Shown: positions 1 to 6,937, counted from the first letter of the stretch. The stretch: 17,682 nucleotides of DNA from Lachnospiraceae bacterium (GCA_900767585.1 CAAFZP010000104.1:1-17682), one strand, 5' to 3'. The notes: generated by a model from the sequence alone, not told the origin. A program made the numbers and translations.

Positions 1-52
1 ATACGGAATTCAATATCGTAATACATGCAGTTTTCATCAAGAGAATCAAAAT

Positions 53-337
53 ATGTATAAAAGATGGAAAATACGTCGAATGAGACGTTTAGAAAGAATA
101 TGGAGGTTGGGTATATATGATGGAACAAAAAAAGATTTTGAACCGGATGAAATACCTATCTGGAATAAGTTTATGCTTACAAAACAAGAAGCATCAGCGT
201 ATTCGCATATAGGGTTAAATAAGCTTGAAGAGTTGCTTAGAAATCCAACTTGTACATTTGTGCTGTATGTAGGAAAGAAGAAACTGATTAAGCGAACAGA
301 GTTTGAAAAATACATCCTGGACAATGTTGAGATATAA
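53..337 (+). CDS. Tn916-type excisionase-like protein, start unclear (possible frameshift)
   Basis: The C-terminal two thirds, from about residue 30 on, reads like the small winged-helix excisionase (Xis) of Tn916-family conjugative transposons. There is an IPIW block, then LTKQEASAY, an IGLNKLEELL helix and a basic KKLIKRTEFEKYI tail. Family members are about 67 residues and bend DNA at element ends so that integrase can excise the element. The first 25 residues of this frame are Arg/Lys-rich, look non-coding, and the ATG at 53 has only a poor ribosome site. A much better start (GGAGG 102-106, ATG 117) lies in another frame and joins the Xis frame at an A AAA AAG run (see the separate entry). 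No integrase, relaxase or other element gene follows; ychF is next. It may be a remnant, an orphan regulator, or the last gene of an element lying to the left. The family call is from recalled Tn916 Xis similarity. Confidence 0.6.
   Translation: MYKRWKIRRMRRLERIWRLGIYDGTKKDFEPDEIPIWNKFMLTKQEASAYSHIGLNKLEELLRNPTCTFVLYVGKKKLIKRTEFEKYILDNVEI
102..163 (+). promoter_or_regulatory. Candidate -1 frameshift signal at the start of the excisionase gene
   Basis: A GGAGG site (102-106) is followed 10 bases later by ATG at 117. That frame reads MMEQKK and, unshifted, stops at 210-212 after 31 codons. Its codons CAA AAA AAG contain the heptamer A AAA AAG (128-134) in the X XXY YYZ phase known from dnaX and many IS transposases. 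A -1 slip makes the next codon GAT at 134, giving MMEQKK followed by DFEPDEIPIW, which enters the Xis frame exactly. Eight bases downstream, CCGGAT (143-148) can pair with ATCTGG (158-163), six pairs with one G-U, a modest stem at a usual spacing. A one-base loss from an eight-A run would look identical, so a decayed gene is the alternative. Confidence 0.45.
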
Positions 338-379
338 GACAATTTATTCATTTTGTAAGGGTAATTATTAACTTTAGAA

Positions 380-408
380 TTTACAATTAGGCCACGTTAT
401 AGTATAGT
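380..408 (+). promoter_or_regulatory. Probable sigma-A promoter for ychF-lgt
   Basis: TTTACA (380-385), a 17-base spacer and TATAGT (403-408) each differ from consensus at one position. Transcription would start near 415, leaving a leader of about 80 bases before ychF. Nothing else in 338-497 looks coding. Confidence 0.65.
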
Positions 409-424
409 ATATGCTGAATGCGTG

Positions 425-447
425 GCTTCTTTAGTTACGAAAGAAGC
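425..447 (+). other. Leader hairpin upstream of ychF
   Basis: GCTTCTTT (425-432) and AAAGAAGC (440-447) form a perfect 8-bp stem around a 7-base loop, within the presumed ychF leader. No T run follows, so it is not an intrinsic terminator. It could stabilise the 5' end of the mRNA or be the scar of an older element end. The role is unknown. Confidence 0.45.
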
Positions 448-497
448 GCGGTATGTTCACACAACAGTTGAACAAAAAACAAAGGAGATAACATAAA

Positions 498-1595
498 ATG
501 AAACTAGGAATCGTCGGGCTTCCGAACGTCGGAAAGTCCACATTATTTAATTCTTTGACAAAGGCAGGTGCGGAAAGCGCGAACTATCCGTTCTGTACGA
601 TTGATCCGAACGTGGGTGTCGTACCGGTACCGGACAAGCGTCTTGATAAGCTGACCGAGATGTATCATTCAGCGAAGACAACACCGGCCGTGATTGAGTT
701 CGTTGATATTGCAGGACTTGTAAAGGGTGCATCTAAGGGAGAAGGACTTGGAAACCAGTTCTTATCCAACATTCGTGAGACAGATGCGATTGTGCATGTT
801 GTACGTTGCTTTGAAGATCCAAATGTCATTCATGTCGATGGTTCGGTTGATCCGATCCGCGATATCGAGACAATCAATTATGAGCTGATCTTCGCAGATA
901 TCGAGGTACTTGATCGTCGAATCGCGAAGGGACAGCGTGGCGCAGCCAATAACAAGGAACTTGCAAAGGAAGTCGATCTGCAGAAGCGGATCAAGGAGCA
1001 TCTCGAATCCGGAAAGCTTGCAATCTCCTTTGAGACAGACGATGAGGACGAGATCAAGTGGATGAAGGAATACAACCTGCTGACAGGCAAGCCGGTAATC
1101 TATGCGGCAAATGTATCGGAGGATGATCTGGCAGATGATGGAGCGGGTAATCCATATGTACAGAAGGTGCGCGAATATGCGAAGGAATTTGGCAGTGAAG
1201 TATTTGCTGTTTGCGCACAGATCGAGCAGGAAATCTCTGAGTTAGATGATGACGAGAAGCAGATGTTCTTAGAGGAGCTTGGTGTATCGGAGTCCGGTTT
1301 GGATAAGCTCATCAAGGCAAGCTATTCTCTGCTTGGACTCATCAGTTACCTGACAAGTGGTCCGGATGAGACGCGTGCATGGACAATCACGAAGGGCACG
1401 AAGGCACCACAGGCAGCCGGTAAGATTCATACGGATTTTGAACGTGGATTCATCAAGGCGGAGGTTGTTGCTTACGATGATCTCATGGAGAGCGGCAACA
1501 TGCTTGCAGCGAAGGAAAAAGGTCTTGTACGTCAGGAAGGAAAAGAATACGTCGTGCAGGATGGCGATGTGATTTTATTCAAGTTTAATGTATAG
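498..1595 (+). CDS. ychF: Redox-regulated ATPase YchF (Obg-family P-loop protein)
   Basis: YchF is a universally conserved, ribosome-associated member of the Obg group that prefers ATP. In other bacteria it is tied to stress responses and translation. The 365-residue protein has the usual family length. P-loop GLPNVGKST is at residues 7-15 and the G3 motif DIAG at 70-73. The fourth motif is NVSE (205-208) instead of NKxD, which in this family explains the loss of guanine specificity. A helical domain follows, and the C-terminal TGS domain occupies about 280-363. ATG 498 is supported by AAAGGAGA at 481-488. lgt follows after 62 bases without a clear terminator, so the two are probably co-transcribed from the promoter at 380-408. 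Functionally it is unrelated to the dcw genes. Confidence 0.95.
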   Translation: MKLGIVGLPNVGKSTLFNSLTKAGAESANYPFCTIDPNVGVVPVPDKRLDKLTEMYHSAKTTPAVIEFVDIAGLVKGASKGEGLGNQFLSNIRETDAIVHVVRCFEDPNVIHVDGSVDPIRDIETINYELIFADIEVLDRRIAKGQRGAANNKELAKEVDLQKRIKEHLESGKLAISFETDDEDEIKWMKEYNLLTGKPVIYAANVSEDDLADDGAGNPYVQKVREYAKEFGSEVFAVCAQIEQEISELDDDEKQMFLEELGVSESGLDKLIKASYSLLGLISYLTSGPDETRAWTITKGTKAPQAAGKIHTDFERGFIKAEVVAYDDLMESGNMLAAKEKGLVRQEGKEYVVQDGDVILFKFNV

Positions 1596-1657
1596 AACTA
1601 TATCGTTGTGAAAAACTTATCAAAAGAGTCTATAGACGAAAATAAAAAGGAAAAACT

Positions 1658-2602
1658 ATGTATGATATCAGATTCCCAAATCTTGGGATAGTATTAAAAA
1701 ATATCAAAGACGGTTTCACAATCTTTGGATTTGAAATCAAATTTTATGGTGTGATCATAGCACTTGGATTTGTGCTCGCGTTCCTTGCAATCAGCAAGGA
1801 AGCAAAACGGACCGGGCAGAGCGAGGACACGTATCTGGACTTCATGCTCTGGCTGATCATCCCGGCAATCCTCGGTGCGCGGCTCTACTATATTATATTC
1901 AGCTGGGATTCGTATTTCCAGAAGGGCAAAAGCTTCGGGAAGACGTTGTTTGACCTGATCGATATCCGGAGCGGCGGACTTGCCATCTACGGTGGCGTGA
2001 TTGCAGGTGTGATTGTTGCAATCGTCTTTGCGAAGAAGCGGAAGATGAAGTTCTTTGTGCTTGCCGATACGGTGACGATGGGGCTTTTGATTGGACAGAT
2101 TATGGGACGCTGGGGTAATTTCTTCAACCGCGAAGCATTTGGTGATTATACGAATTCGCTTTTGGCGATGGCGATTCCGACCGACTATTATGTTGGCAAA
2201 GGAACCCTGACCGGTATGATTAACTCCGGTATCATCACTTCGGAGATGGCGAACCATATGCAGGTCTACGATGGTATGCAGTGGATCACGGTACATCCGA
2301 CCTTCCTGTACGAATCGGTGTGGAATCTGATTTTGTTGATTGTCATCATCATCTATCGGAAACACAAAAAGTTCGATGGAGAAATCTTCCTCATGTATCT
2401 GTGGGGATATGGAATGGGACGTGTATGGATCGAGGGACTGCGTTCGGATTCTTTGATGATTCCGTTTATTAATATGAAGGTGTCCCAGCTGCTTGCAGCA
2501 ATCTGTGTGCTTGTCTGCTCGGTAATCATCGTGAAAAAACGTCTTGAAGCAGTGAAAACACCGGCGAAAACGCCGGATTCCGAGGAAAAAGATACACAAT
2601 AA
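1658..2602 (+). CDS. lgt: Prolipoprotein diacylglyceryl transferase
   Basis: Lgt is the integral membrane enzyme that moves diacylglycerol from phosphatidylglycerol to the lipobox cysteine of prolipoproteins, the first step of lipoprotein maturation. The 314-residue protein is mostly hydrophobic helices. Family landmarks are Y30 (Tyr26 of E. coli), the signature GRWGNFFNRE at 150-159 with Arg151 (E. coli Arg143), HPTFLYES at 213-220 and GRVWIEGLR at 254-262 with Arg255 (E. coli Arg239). The E. coli HGGL His103 position is Tyr111 here (GGLAIYGG). An insert of about 35 residues (around 170-205) lies between the signature and HPTFLYE, and a hydrophilic tail ends the protein. ATG 1658 follows AAGG at 1647-1650. 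A strong terminator after the stop closes the ychF-lgt unit and separates it from mraZ. The E. coli correspondences are from memory, not an alignment. Confidence 0.94.
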   Translation: MYDIRFPNLGIVLKNIKDGFTIFGFEIKFYGVIIALGFVLAFLAISKEAKRTGQSEDTYLDFMLWLIIPAILGARLYYIIFSWDSYFQKGKSFGKTLFDLIDIRSGGLAIYGGVIAGVIVAIVFAKKRKMKFFVLADTVTMGLLIGQIMGRWGNFFNREAFGDYTNSLLAMAIPTDYYVGKGTLTGMINSGIITSEMANHMQVYDGMQWITVHPTFLYESVWNLILLIVIIIYRKHKKFDGEIFLMYLWGYGMGRVWIEGLRSDSLMIPFINMKVSQLLAAICVLVCSVIIVKKRLEAVKTPAKTPDSEEKDTQ

Positions 2603-2630
2603 CAAATGTGAATATTGTAAGAATTAGACA

Positions 2631-2668
2631 AGGGAAATGCAAATTGGTATTGCATTTCCCTTTTTTTT
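2631..2668 (+). terminator. Intrinsic terminator after lgt
   Basis: An 11-bp perfect stem (2632-2642 with 2650-2660, GGGAAATGCAA / TTGCATTTCCC) with a 7-base loop is followed by eight T residues (2661-2668). This ends the ychF-lgt transcript just before the mraZ control region. Confidence 0.9.
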
Positions 2669-2678
2669 GCTGTACAAT
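2650..2678 (+). promoter_or_regulatory. Possible promoter of the mraZ/dcw operon
   Basis: TTGCAT (2650-2655), 17 bases and TACAAT (2673-2678) form a plausible sigma-A promoter with a weak -35 and a good -10. It overlaps the downstream arm and T run of the lgt terminator. Initiation would fall near 2685, at the first GTGG repeat, which suits autorepression by MraZ. The placement is inferred from position and the hexamers only. Confidence 0.45.
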
Positions 2679-2685
2679 GAAACCC

Positions 2686-2734
2686 AAGTGGAAGCTGAGT
2701 GGCAGTGAAATGGATGTCAAGTGGTGCTCGGTGG
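2686..2734 (+). promoter_or_regulatory. Five phased GTGG direct repeats, probable MraZ operator
   Basis: Repeats: AAGTGG 2686-2691, GAGTGG 2697-2702, AAATGG 2708-2713, AAGTGG 2719-2724 and CGGTGG 2729-2734. Successive starts are 11, 11, 11 and 10 bases apart, about one helical turn each. MraZ proteins are known to bind several short G-rich direct repeats at about 10-base period upstream of their own gene (TGGGN in E. coli, AAAGTG-type in mollicutes). Position, core and phasing match this family. The repeats lie 54-102 bases before the mraZ ATG. Confidence 0.75.
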
Positions 2735-2736
2735 AG

Positions 2737-2770
2737 GTTGTTCCCATGTAGGGACAACATTGCATGCAAT
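2737..2770 (+). other. mraZ leader hairpin followed by a 12-base palindrome
   Basis: Bases 2737-2745 and 2751-2758 pair as an 8-bp stem with one bulged T and loop ATGTA. Immediately after it, ATTGCATGCAAT (2759-2770) is a perfect palindrome, ending three bases before the mraZ ribosome site AAAGGTGA (2774-2781). The pair could modulate mraZ translation or bind a dimeric regulator. No known riboswitch class is recognised. Confidence 0.4.
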
Positions 2771-2787
2771 ACGAAAGGTGAAGTTAT

Positions 2788-3228
2788 ATGTCATTAGGTA
2801 TGGTAGGAGAATCGAATCATGGCCTCGATGCAAAGGGCAGATTGATTATTCCCATAAGATTCCGTCAGGAACTTGGGGATAAATTTGTGCTGTGCAATGG
2901 CATGGACCATAATATTGATGTATATCCGGAAGCAGAGTGGACAAAGTTTGCTGAGAAGCTTGCTGCACTGCCAAAGAGTAATTTCCAGGCAAGACGTCTT
3001 CGTGACTTCTACGAAGGATCTGCGGTTGTCTGTGAGATGGATAGTCAGTATCGTATTGTAATTCCACAAAAATTACGTGAATATGCGGGCATTGATCGCG
3101 AGGTTGTCATGATTGGTCATACGGATACCGTAGCAATTTGGGATAAGGCAGCCTGGGATAAGATCAACAGCCCAGAAGAGATTGATCTGAAAGAAATCGC
3201 CGAGATTGGTGAATTGTTCAACATCTAA
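2788..3228 (+). CDS. mraZ: Transcriptional regulator MraZ
   Basis: MraZ is a ring-forming DNA-binding protein with two SpoVT/AbrB-like (swapped-hairpin) folds. It binds repeats upstream of its own gene and controls the dcw operon. The 146 residues match the family length. The first half has the canonical LDAKGRLIIP (13-22). The second half has MDSQYRIVIP (84-93), keeping the conserved Asp85 and Arg89 but with Tyr88 where most members have Gly. ATG 2788 has AAAGGTGA at 2774-2781. It is the first gene of the cluster, 11 bases before rsmH, whose ribosome site GGGAGG directly follows the mraZ stop. Five GTGG repeats upstream are its likely operator. Confidence 0.95.
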   Translation: MSLGMVGESNHGLDAKGRLIIPIRFRQELGDKFVLCNGMDHNIDVYPEAEWTKFAEKLAALPKSNFQARRLRDFYEGSAVVCEMDSQYRIVIPQKLREYAGIDREVVMIGHTDTVAIWDKAAWDKINSPEEIDLKEIAEIGELFNI

Positions 3229-3239
3229 GGGAGGATACG

Positions 3240-4181
3240 ATGGAATTTAAGCATAAATCGGTACTTTTAGATGAGACGATCAATAGTCTGAACATCAAAC
3301 CGGATGGTATCTATGTGGATGGAACTCTCGGTGGGGGTGGACACTCCTTAGAGATCTGCAAGCGCCTGTCGGACAAAGGCAGACTGATCGGTATCGATCA
3401 GGATTTGGATGCGATTGCGGCGGCAACCGAACGGTTGAAGGACTACAAAGACCGGGTAACAATTGTGCATTCAAATTATCAGGATATTGATGCCGTATTG
3501 AAGAACTGTTCCGTGAGCGGTGTTGACGGAATCGTTCTGGATCTCGGTGTCTCCTCATATCAGCTTGATAATGTGGAACGCGGGTTTACTTACCGTGAGG
3601 ACACACCGCTTGATATGCGGATGAATCAGGAAAGTACCATGACGGCGAAGGATATAGTAAATGAATACTCCGAGATGGAACTGTATCATGTGATTCGTGA
3701 TTATGGCGAAGACAAGTTTGCAAAGAACATTGCGAAGCATATTGTGAAAGCAAGACAGGAACAGGTGATAGAGACAACCGGACAGTTAAACGAGATCATC
3801 AAGGCGGCGATCCCGGCGAAGGTCCGGCAGGGACAGGGACATCCGTCCAAGAAGACATTTCAGGCAATCCGGATTGAATTGAATCATGAATTAGACGTGT
3901 TGGAAAACTCACTGGACACGATGATTTCTTGGTTGAATCCGGGTGGCAGACTGAGCATAATTACATTCCACTCACTGGAGGATCGGATTGTAAAGACAAT
4001 ATTTAATCGAAATATGAATCCATGTACATGCCCGCCGGAGTTCCCGGTTTGTGTATGTGGGAAGAAGCCGACGGGTAAGGTGATTACCCGGAAGCCGATT
4101 GTCCCAAGTGAACAGGAACTCGTAGAAAATAGTCGGGCAAAGAGTTCCAAATTGCGGGTGTTTGAAAAAGCAGATGTATGA
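3240..4181 (+). CDS. rsmH: 16S rRNA (cytosine-1402 N4) methyltransferase RsmH
   Basis: RsmH (MraW) uses S-adenosylmethionine to methylate N4 of C1402 in the ribosomal P site. The protein of 313 residues has the usual length. The SAM-binding loop VDGTLGGGGHS lies at 26-36 and IGIDQD at 50-55. The motif VLDLGVSSYQLD is at 99-110, followed by GFTYREDTPLDMRM (115-128), a hallmark of the family. A helical insert occupies about 130-215. The C-terminal part contains the HSLEDRIVK block and a cysteine-rich stretch (CTCPPEFPVCVCGKKP) seen in many orthologues. The start has GGGAGG at 3229-3234. It sits between mraZ and the ftsL-like gene as in most bacteria, and its stop lies five bases before the ribosome site of the next gene. 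Confidence 0.96.
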   Translation: MEFKHKSVLLDETINSLNIKPDGIYVDGTLGGGGHSLEICKRLSDKGRLIGIDQDLDAIAAATERLKDYKDRVTIVHSNYQDIDAVLKNCSVSGVDGIVLDLGVSSYQLDNVERGFTYREDTPLDMRMNQESTMTAKDIVNEYSEMELYHVIRDYGEDKFAKNIAKHIVKARQEQVIETTGQLNEIIKAAIPAKVRQGQGHPSKKTFQAIRIELNHELDVLENSLDTMISWLNPGGRLSIITFHSLEDRIVKTIFNRNMNPCTCPPEFPVCVCGKKPTGKVITRKPIVPSEQELVENSRAKSSKLRVFEKADV

Positions 4182-4199
4182 TTTTAAGGAGTGATAGAT

Positions 4200-4706
4200 A
4201 TGGCACAGCAGGTTAGAAGACAAATGAATTATGTAGACGGTACGGCTGCAAGACAGATGTATGCAGCGCCTGTCCGCCGCGTGCGCGAACCGGAACGCCG
4301 CGTACAGCCGGAACGCAGGACTGCCCCGCAGGAACGCCCAAAAGTAAGACGAAGAGTGACTGCGCAGACAAAGAAAACCCTGGCTTTTTCCGCTGGGTAT
4401 ATGATGTTCATGGCAGCTATGGTCTGCCTGGTTGTCGGCTCATGTGTGTTAATGCTCTATATGAACACAAAAATCAGCACACAGCAGAATAACATTACAA
4501 AGCTTGAGGCAGAACTTGAAAAGATTGAAGATGATAATGCTGCGCATAAGCTGCGGTTGAACAACATGTATACCTTGGATGACATATATAATGTTGCGAC
4601 CAATGAACTGGGTATGGTTTATGCAAAAAAAGGACAGATCATCTATTATGATAGTGCAGACGAAGATTATGTAAAGCAGTATCAGGATATTCCGGGTTCG
4701 AATTAA
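4200..4706 (+). CDS. ftsL: FtsL-like septum protein
   Basis: FtsL is a bitopic division protein that forms a coiled coil with DivIC/FtsB and links FtsQ/DivIB to FtsW and its partner PBP. The 168-residue product has a long, very basic Arg/Pro-rich cytoplasmic arm (1-62), one transmembrane helix (about 64-87), a short extracellular coiled coil (about 91-121) and a small C-terminal region with the YTLDDIYNVATNELGMV segment typical of FtsL/DivIC domains. The start is ATG 4200: AAGGAG at 4186-4191 is 8 bases upstream, whereas the in-frame GTG at 4191 overlaps that site. The name rests on topology and position between rsmH and the PBPs; sequence alone cannot separate FtsL from DivIC. A terminator-like hairpin follows before the PBP gene. 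Confidence 0.75.
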   Translation: MAQQVRRQMNYVDGTAARQMYAAPVRRVREPERRVQPERRTAPQERPKVRRRVTAQTKKTLAFSAGYMMFMAAMVCLVVGSCVLMLYMNTKISTQQNNITKLEAELEKIEDDNAAHKLRLNNMYTLDDIYNVATNELGMVYAKKGQIIYYDSADEDYVKQYQDIPGSN

Positions 4707-4717
4707 GAAGGATAGAT

Positions 4718-4750
4718 CGAAAGTCGGGCAGTTTCACTGCTCGATTTTTG
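4718..4750 (+). terminator. Terminator-like hairpin inside the dcw cluster
   Basis: Bases 4718-4731 can pair with 4737-4750 in a 14-bp stem (three G-U pairs) around loop TTTCA. The lower part of the downstream arm is the T run 4745-4749, so the core G/C stem 4724-4731/4737-4744 followed by TTTTT has the form of an intrinsic terminator. It lies between the ftsL stop and the ribosome site (GAGGTGAT, 4756-4763) of the first PBP. Partial termination or RNA processing would lower expression of downstream genes relative to mraZ-rsmH-ftsL. Confidence 0.6.
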
Positions 4751-4766
4751 CGGTTGAGGTGATAAT

Positions 4767-6875
4767 ATGACAAGAAGACCACAAAACAGGGCGAGAAGAA
4801 GAAAAAGAAAAGTTTTTACAAACGTCATGCGGAGGCGGCTGAAATTTGTTTCTGGCTGTTGCATGGTTGGATTTTGCATATTAGGCGGAAAAATTTTGTG
4901 GATTGACACACATTCCGGTGAAGAATATAAACAGCAGGTTTTGACACAGCAGGGTTATACGAGCAAAGTGATTCCATATAAACGGGGAGATATCGTTGAC
5001 ACAAATGGAACCGTACTTGCAACGGATAAAAAAGTATACGACCTGATTCTGGAACCGGCAAATATTGTGCAATATGAAAAAAAGAAAGAAGCGACAATTT
5101 CGGCACTGAAACAGTTTTTCGGATTTACAGATGAAGAAATATCCGGCTTTTTGGAAAATGAGAAGTCCTACTATCTTGTTGCAAAAAAAGGTGTGGAGTA
5201 TGAAGAAGTTCAGAAGTTCGAAGAATATTGTAACAGTGACGAAGGAAAAAATGTCGTTGGAATCTATTATGAGGAACGGTATGTCCGCGTGTATCCGAAC
5301 AAGGAACTTGCCTGCCATCTGCTGGGATTTACAGTCAGTGGAAACGTCGGTATGTATGGCGTGGAAGAATACTACAACAGTCAGTTGAATGGAACAAACG
5401 GAAGAGAATATTCCTATCTGAATGAGGATTATGGTGTTACCAAATCAATCGAAGCACCGACAAATGGAAACAACTTGGTCACGAGTATTGATGCCAATAT
5501 CCAGAAGATTGTAGAAGAAAAAGTAAAGGCAAAGCTCGAGGAGGAAGATGCAAAAAATATCTCCGTGCTTGTCATGAATCCGAATAATTGTCAGATTCTT
5601 GCGTTATACAATTCACATACTTTTGATCCAAACGATGCATACGATCTCGATTCGACACAGTATCAGTTTGATACGCCGGAAGAACTCGAAGCATCCGGAT
5701 ACACAAGCTTCGAGGATTTCAAGCAAAATGGAACCGATGAAGAGCATGTGGATGCACTATACAAAGTGTGGCGTAATTTTCCGGTGTCGGATGTGTTTGA
5801 ACCAGGATCCACCTATAAAACATTTACGATTTCCGGAGCACTTGAAGAAGGTGCAATCAGTCCGTCTGATACATTCTTCTGTGATGGCGGTGAACAGATT
5901 GAAGACCGTTATATACAATGTCATTCCCATGATTATGGCGGACATGGAATGGTTGATGTATCCGGAGCCTTGGAAAAATCATGTAATGATGCATTGATGC
6001 AGATTGCAGCCAAAGAGGGAATTTCATTATTTGATAAATATCAAGTATTGTTTGGGTTTGGACAGTCCACGAATGTTGATCTTCCCGGAGAGCCAAGCGA
6101 TGATTCTTTGAGCGGTCTCGTGTTCCATGCGGATAATTTGAGTTCGGTTTCACTGGCGGTTTCTTCTTTTGGACAAGGTGTGACGACTTCAATGATGCAG
6201 GTCGGAACTGCGTTTTGCTCAGCCATTAATGGCGGATATTATTATGAACCGAGTGTAGTTCAGCGGATCGAAGACGAAAACGGAAATATCGTAGAAAACC
6301 GGGAACCGGTGCTGGTCAGAAGAACAATTTCGGAGGATGTGTCAGCCCAGATGCGGCAGTTTTTGAAAAGCGTTGTCACAGATGGTACAGGTAAAAAGGC
6401 AGCTGTAGAAGGATATGAGGTTGGCGGCAAGACCGGTACAGCAGAGAAACTTCCGCGTGGAAACGGAAAATATATTTTGTCATTTATCGGATTTGCTCCG
6501 GTGGATAATCCGCAGGTTGTTATCTATGTCGTAGCAGACGAACCGGAATTACAGTCTGGAAGTGGAGAAGCAGCACATCTGTTTTCGGATATTGCGCAGG
6601 CTATTTTCCCGTATATGAATATTTACAAGACAGATGAAAGCTATGACATTGATGCTGCAACTGCAGAAGATGAACCTGCAACACCGATTTACGATGGGAC
6701 AGCGCCAACCGATGATGTTGCCGGTGGTTCCAATAATCCGTATGTAGAACAGTCGGGTGGTGACACATCCGCAACAACAGAGTCTGGTACAACAACCGAA
6801 TCAACCGATACGACAACTTCAGATACGACGACAGAAGCACCTGTTGACACAACCGCGGAAACTCCAACCGGATAA
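4767..6875 (+). CDS. Class B penicillin-binding protein (PBP2B/FtsI-like)
   Basis: This is a monofunctional DD-transpeptidase that cross-links septal peptidoglycan together with a SEDS glycosyltransferase. After a basic cytoplasmic tail comes one membrane helix (about 28-47), an N-terminal pedestal domain containing KRGDIVDTNG (72-81), and the transpeptidase domain. Active-site motifs are S348-T-Y-K351 in FEPGSTYK, S405-C-N407, and K555-T-G557 in GGKTGTAEK, all intact. About 25-30 residues before the first motif (around 290-330) are extra relative to the next PBP. There are no PASTA domains; instead the last 70-odd residues are acidic and Thr/Ser-rich, probably a disordered extracellular tail. 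ATG 4767 has GAGGTGAT at 4756-4763. As the first of two PBPs after ftsL, it occupies the place of pbpB in B. subtilis, so a division role is likely but inferred. Confidence 0.9.
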   Translation: MTRRPQNRARRRKRKVFTNVMRRRLKFVSGCCMVGFCILGGKILWIDTHSGEEYKQQVLTQQGYTSKVIPYKRGDIVDTNGTVLATDKKVYDLILEPANIVQYEKKKEATISALKQFFGFTDEEISGFLENEKSYYLVAKKGVEYEEVQKFEEYCNSDEGKNVVGIYYEERYVRVYPNKELACHLLGFTVSGNVGMYGVEEYYNSQLNGTNGREYSYLNEDYGVTKSIEAPTNGNNLVTSIDANIQKIVEEKVKAKLEEEDAKNISVLVMNPNNCQILALYNSHTFDPNDAYDLDSTQYQFDTPEELEASGYTSFEDFKQNGTDEEHVDALYKVWRNFPVSDVFEPGSTYKTFTISGALEEGAISPSDTFFCDGGEQIEDRYIQCHSHDYGGHGMVDVSGALEKSCNDALMQIAAKEGISLFDKYQVLFGFGQSTNVDLPGEPSDDSLSGLVFHADNLSSVSLAVSSFGQGVTTSMMQVGTAFCSAINGGYYYEPSVVQRIEDENGNIVENREPVLVRRTISEDVSAQMRQFLKSVVTDGTGKKAAVEGYEVGGKTGTAEKLPRGNGKYILSFIGFAPVDNPQVVIYVVADEPELQSGSGEAAHLFSDIAQAIFPYMNIYKTDESYDIDAATAEDEPATPIYDGTAPTDDVAGGSNNPYVEQSGGDTSATTESGTTTESTDTTTSDTTTEAPVDTTAETPTG

Positions 6876-6937
6876 GCATGTATAGATTCTTTTGCATGGG
6901 AATACATTTTATAAAGTGAACACAGGCGGTGTCAGAT

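Noticed and set aside
454..474. TGTTCA-N9-TGAACA inverted repeat before ychF
   Set aside because: Short half-sites with a non-standard gap; could be an operator, but there is no second copy or clear geometry to support it.
1628..1637. Palindrome GTCTATAGAC between ychF and lgt
   Set aside because: Only ten bases, no promoter overlap and no repeat nearby; expected by chance at this length.
1694..2605. 303-codon open frame antisense to lgt
   Set aside because: It lies entirely over a clear lgt gene, has no family features and a His/Arg-rich composition typical of antisense reading.
4191..4193. GTG as the start of the ftsL-like gene
   Set aside because: It overlaps the AAGGAG ribosome site; ATG 4200 has the ideal 8-base spacing.
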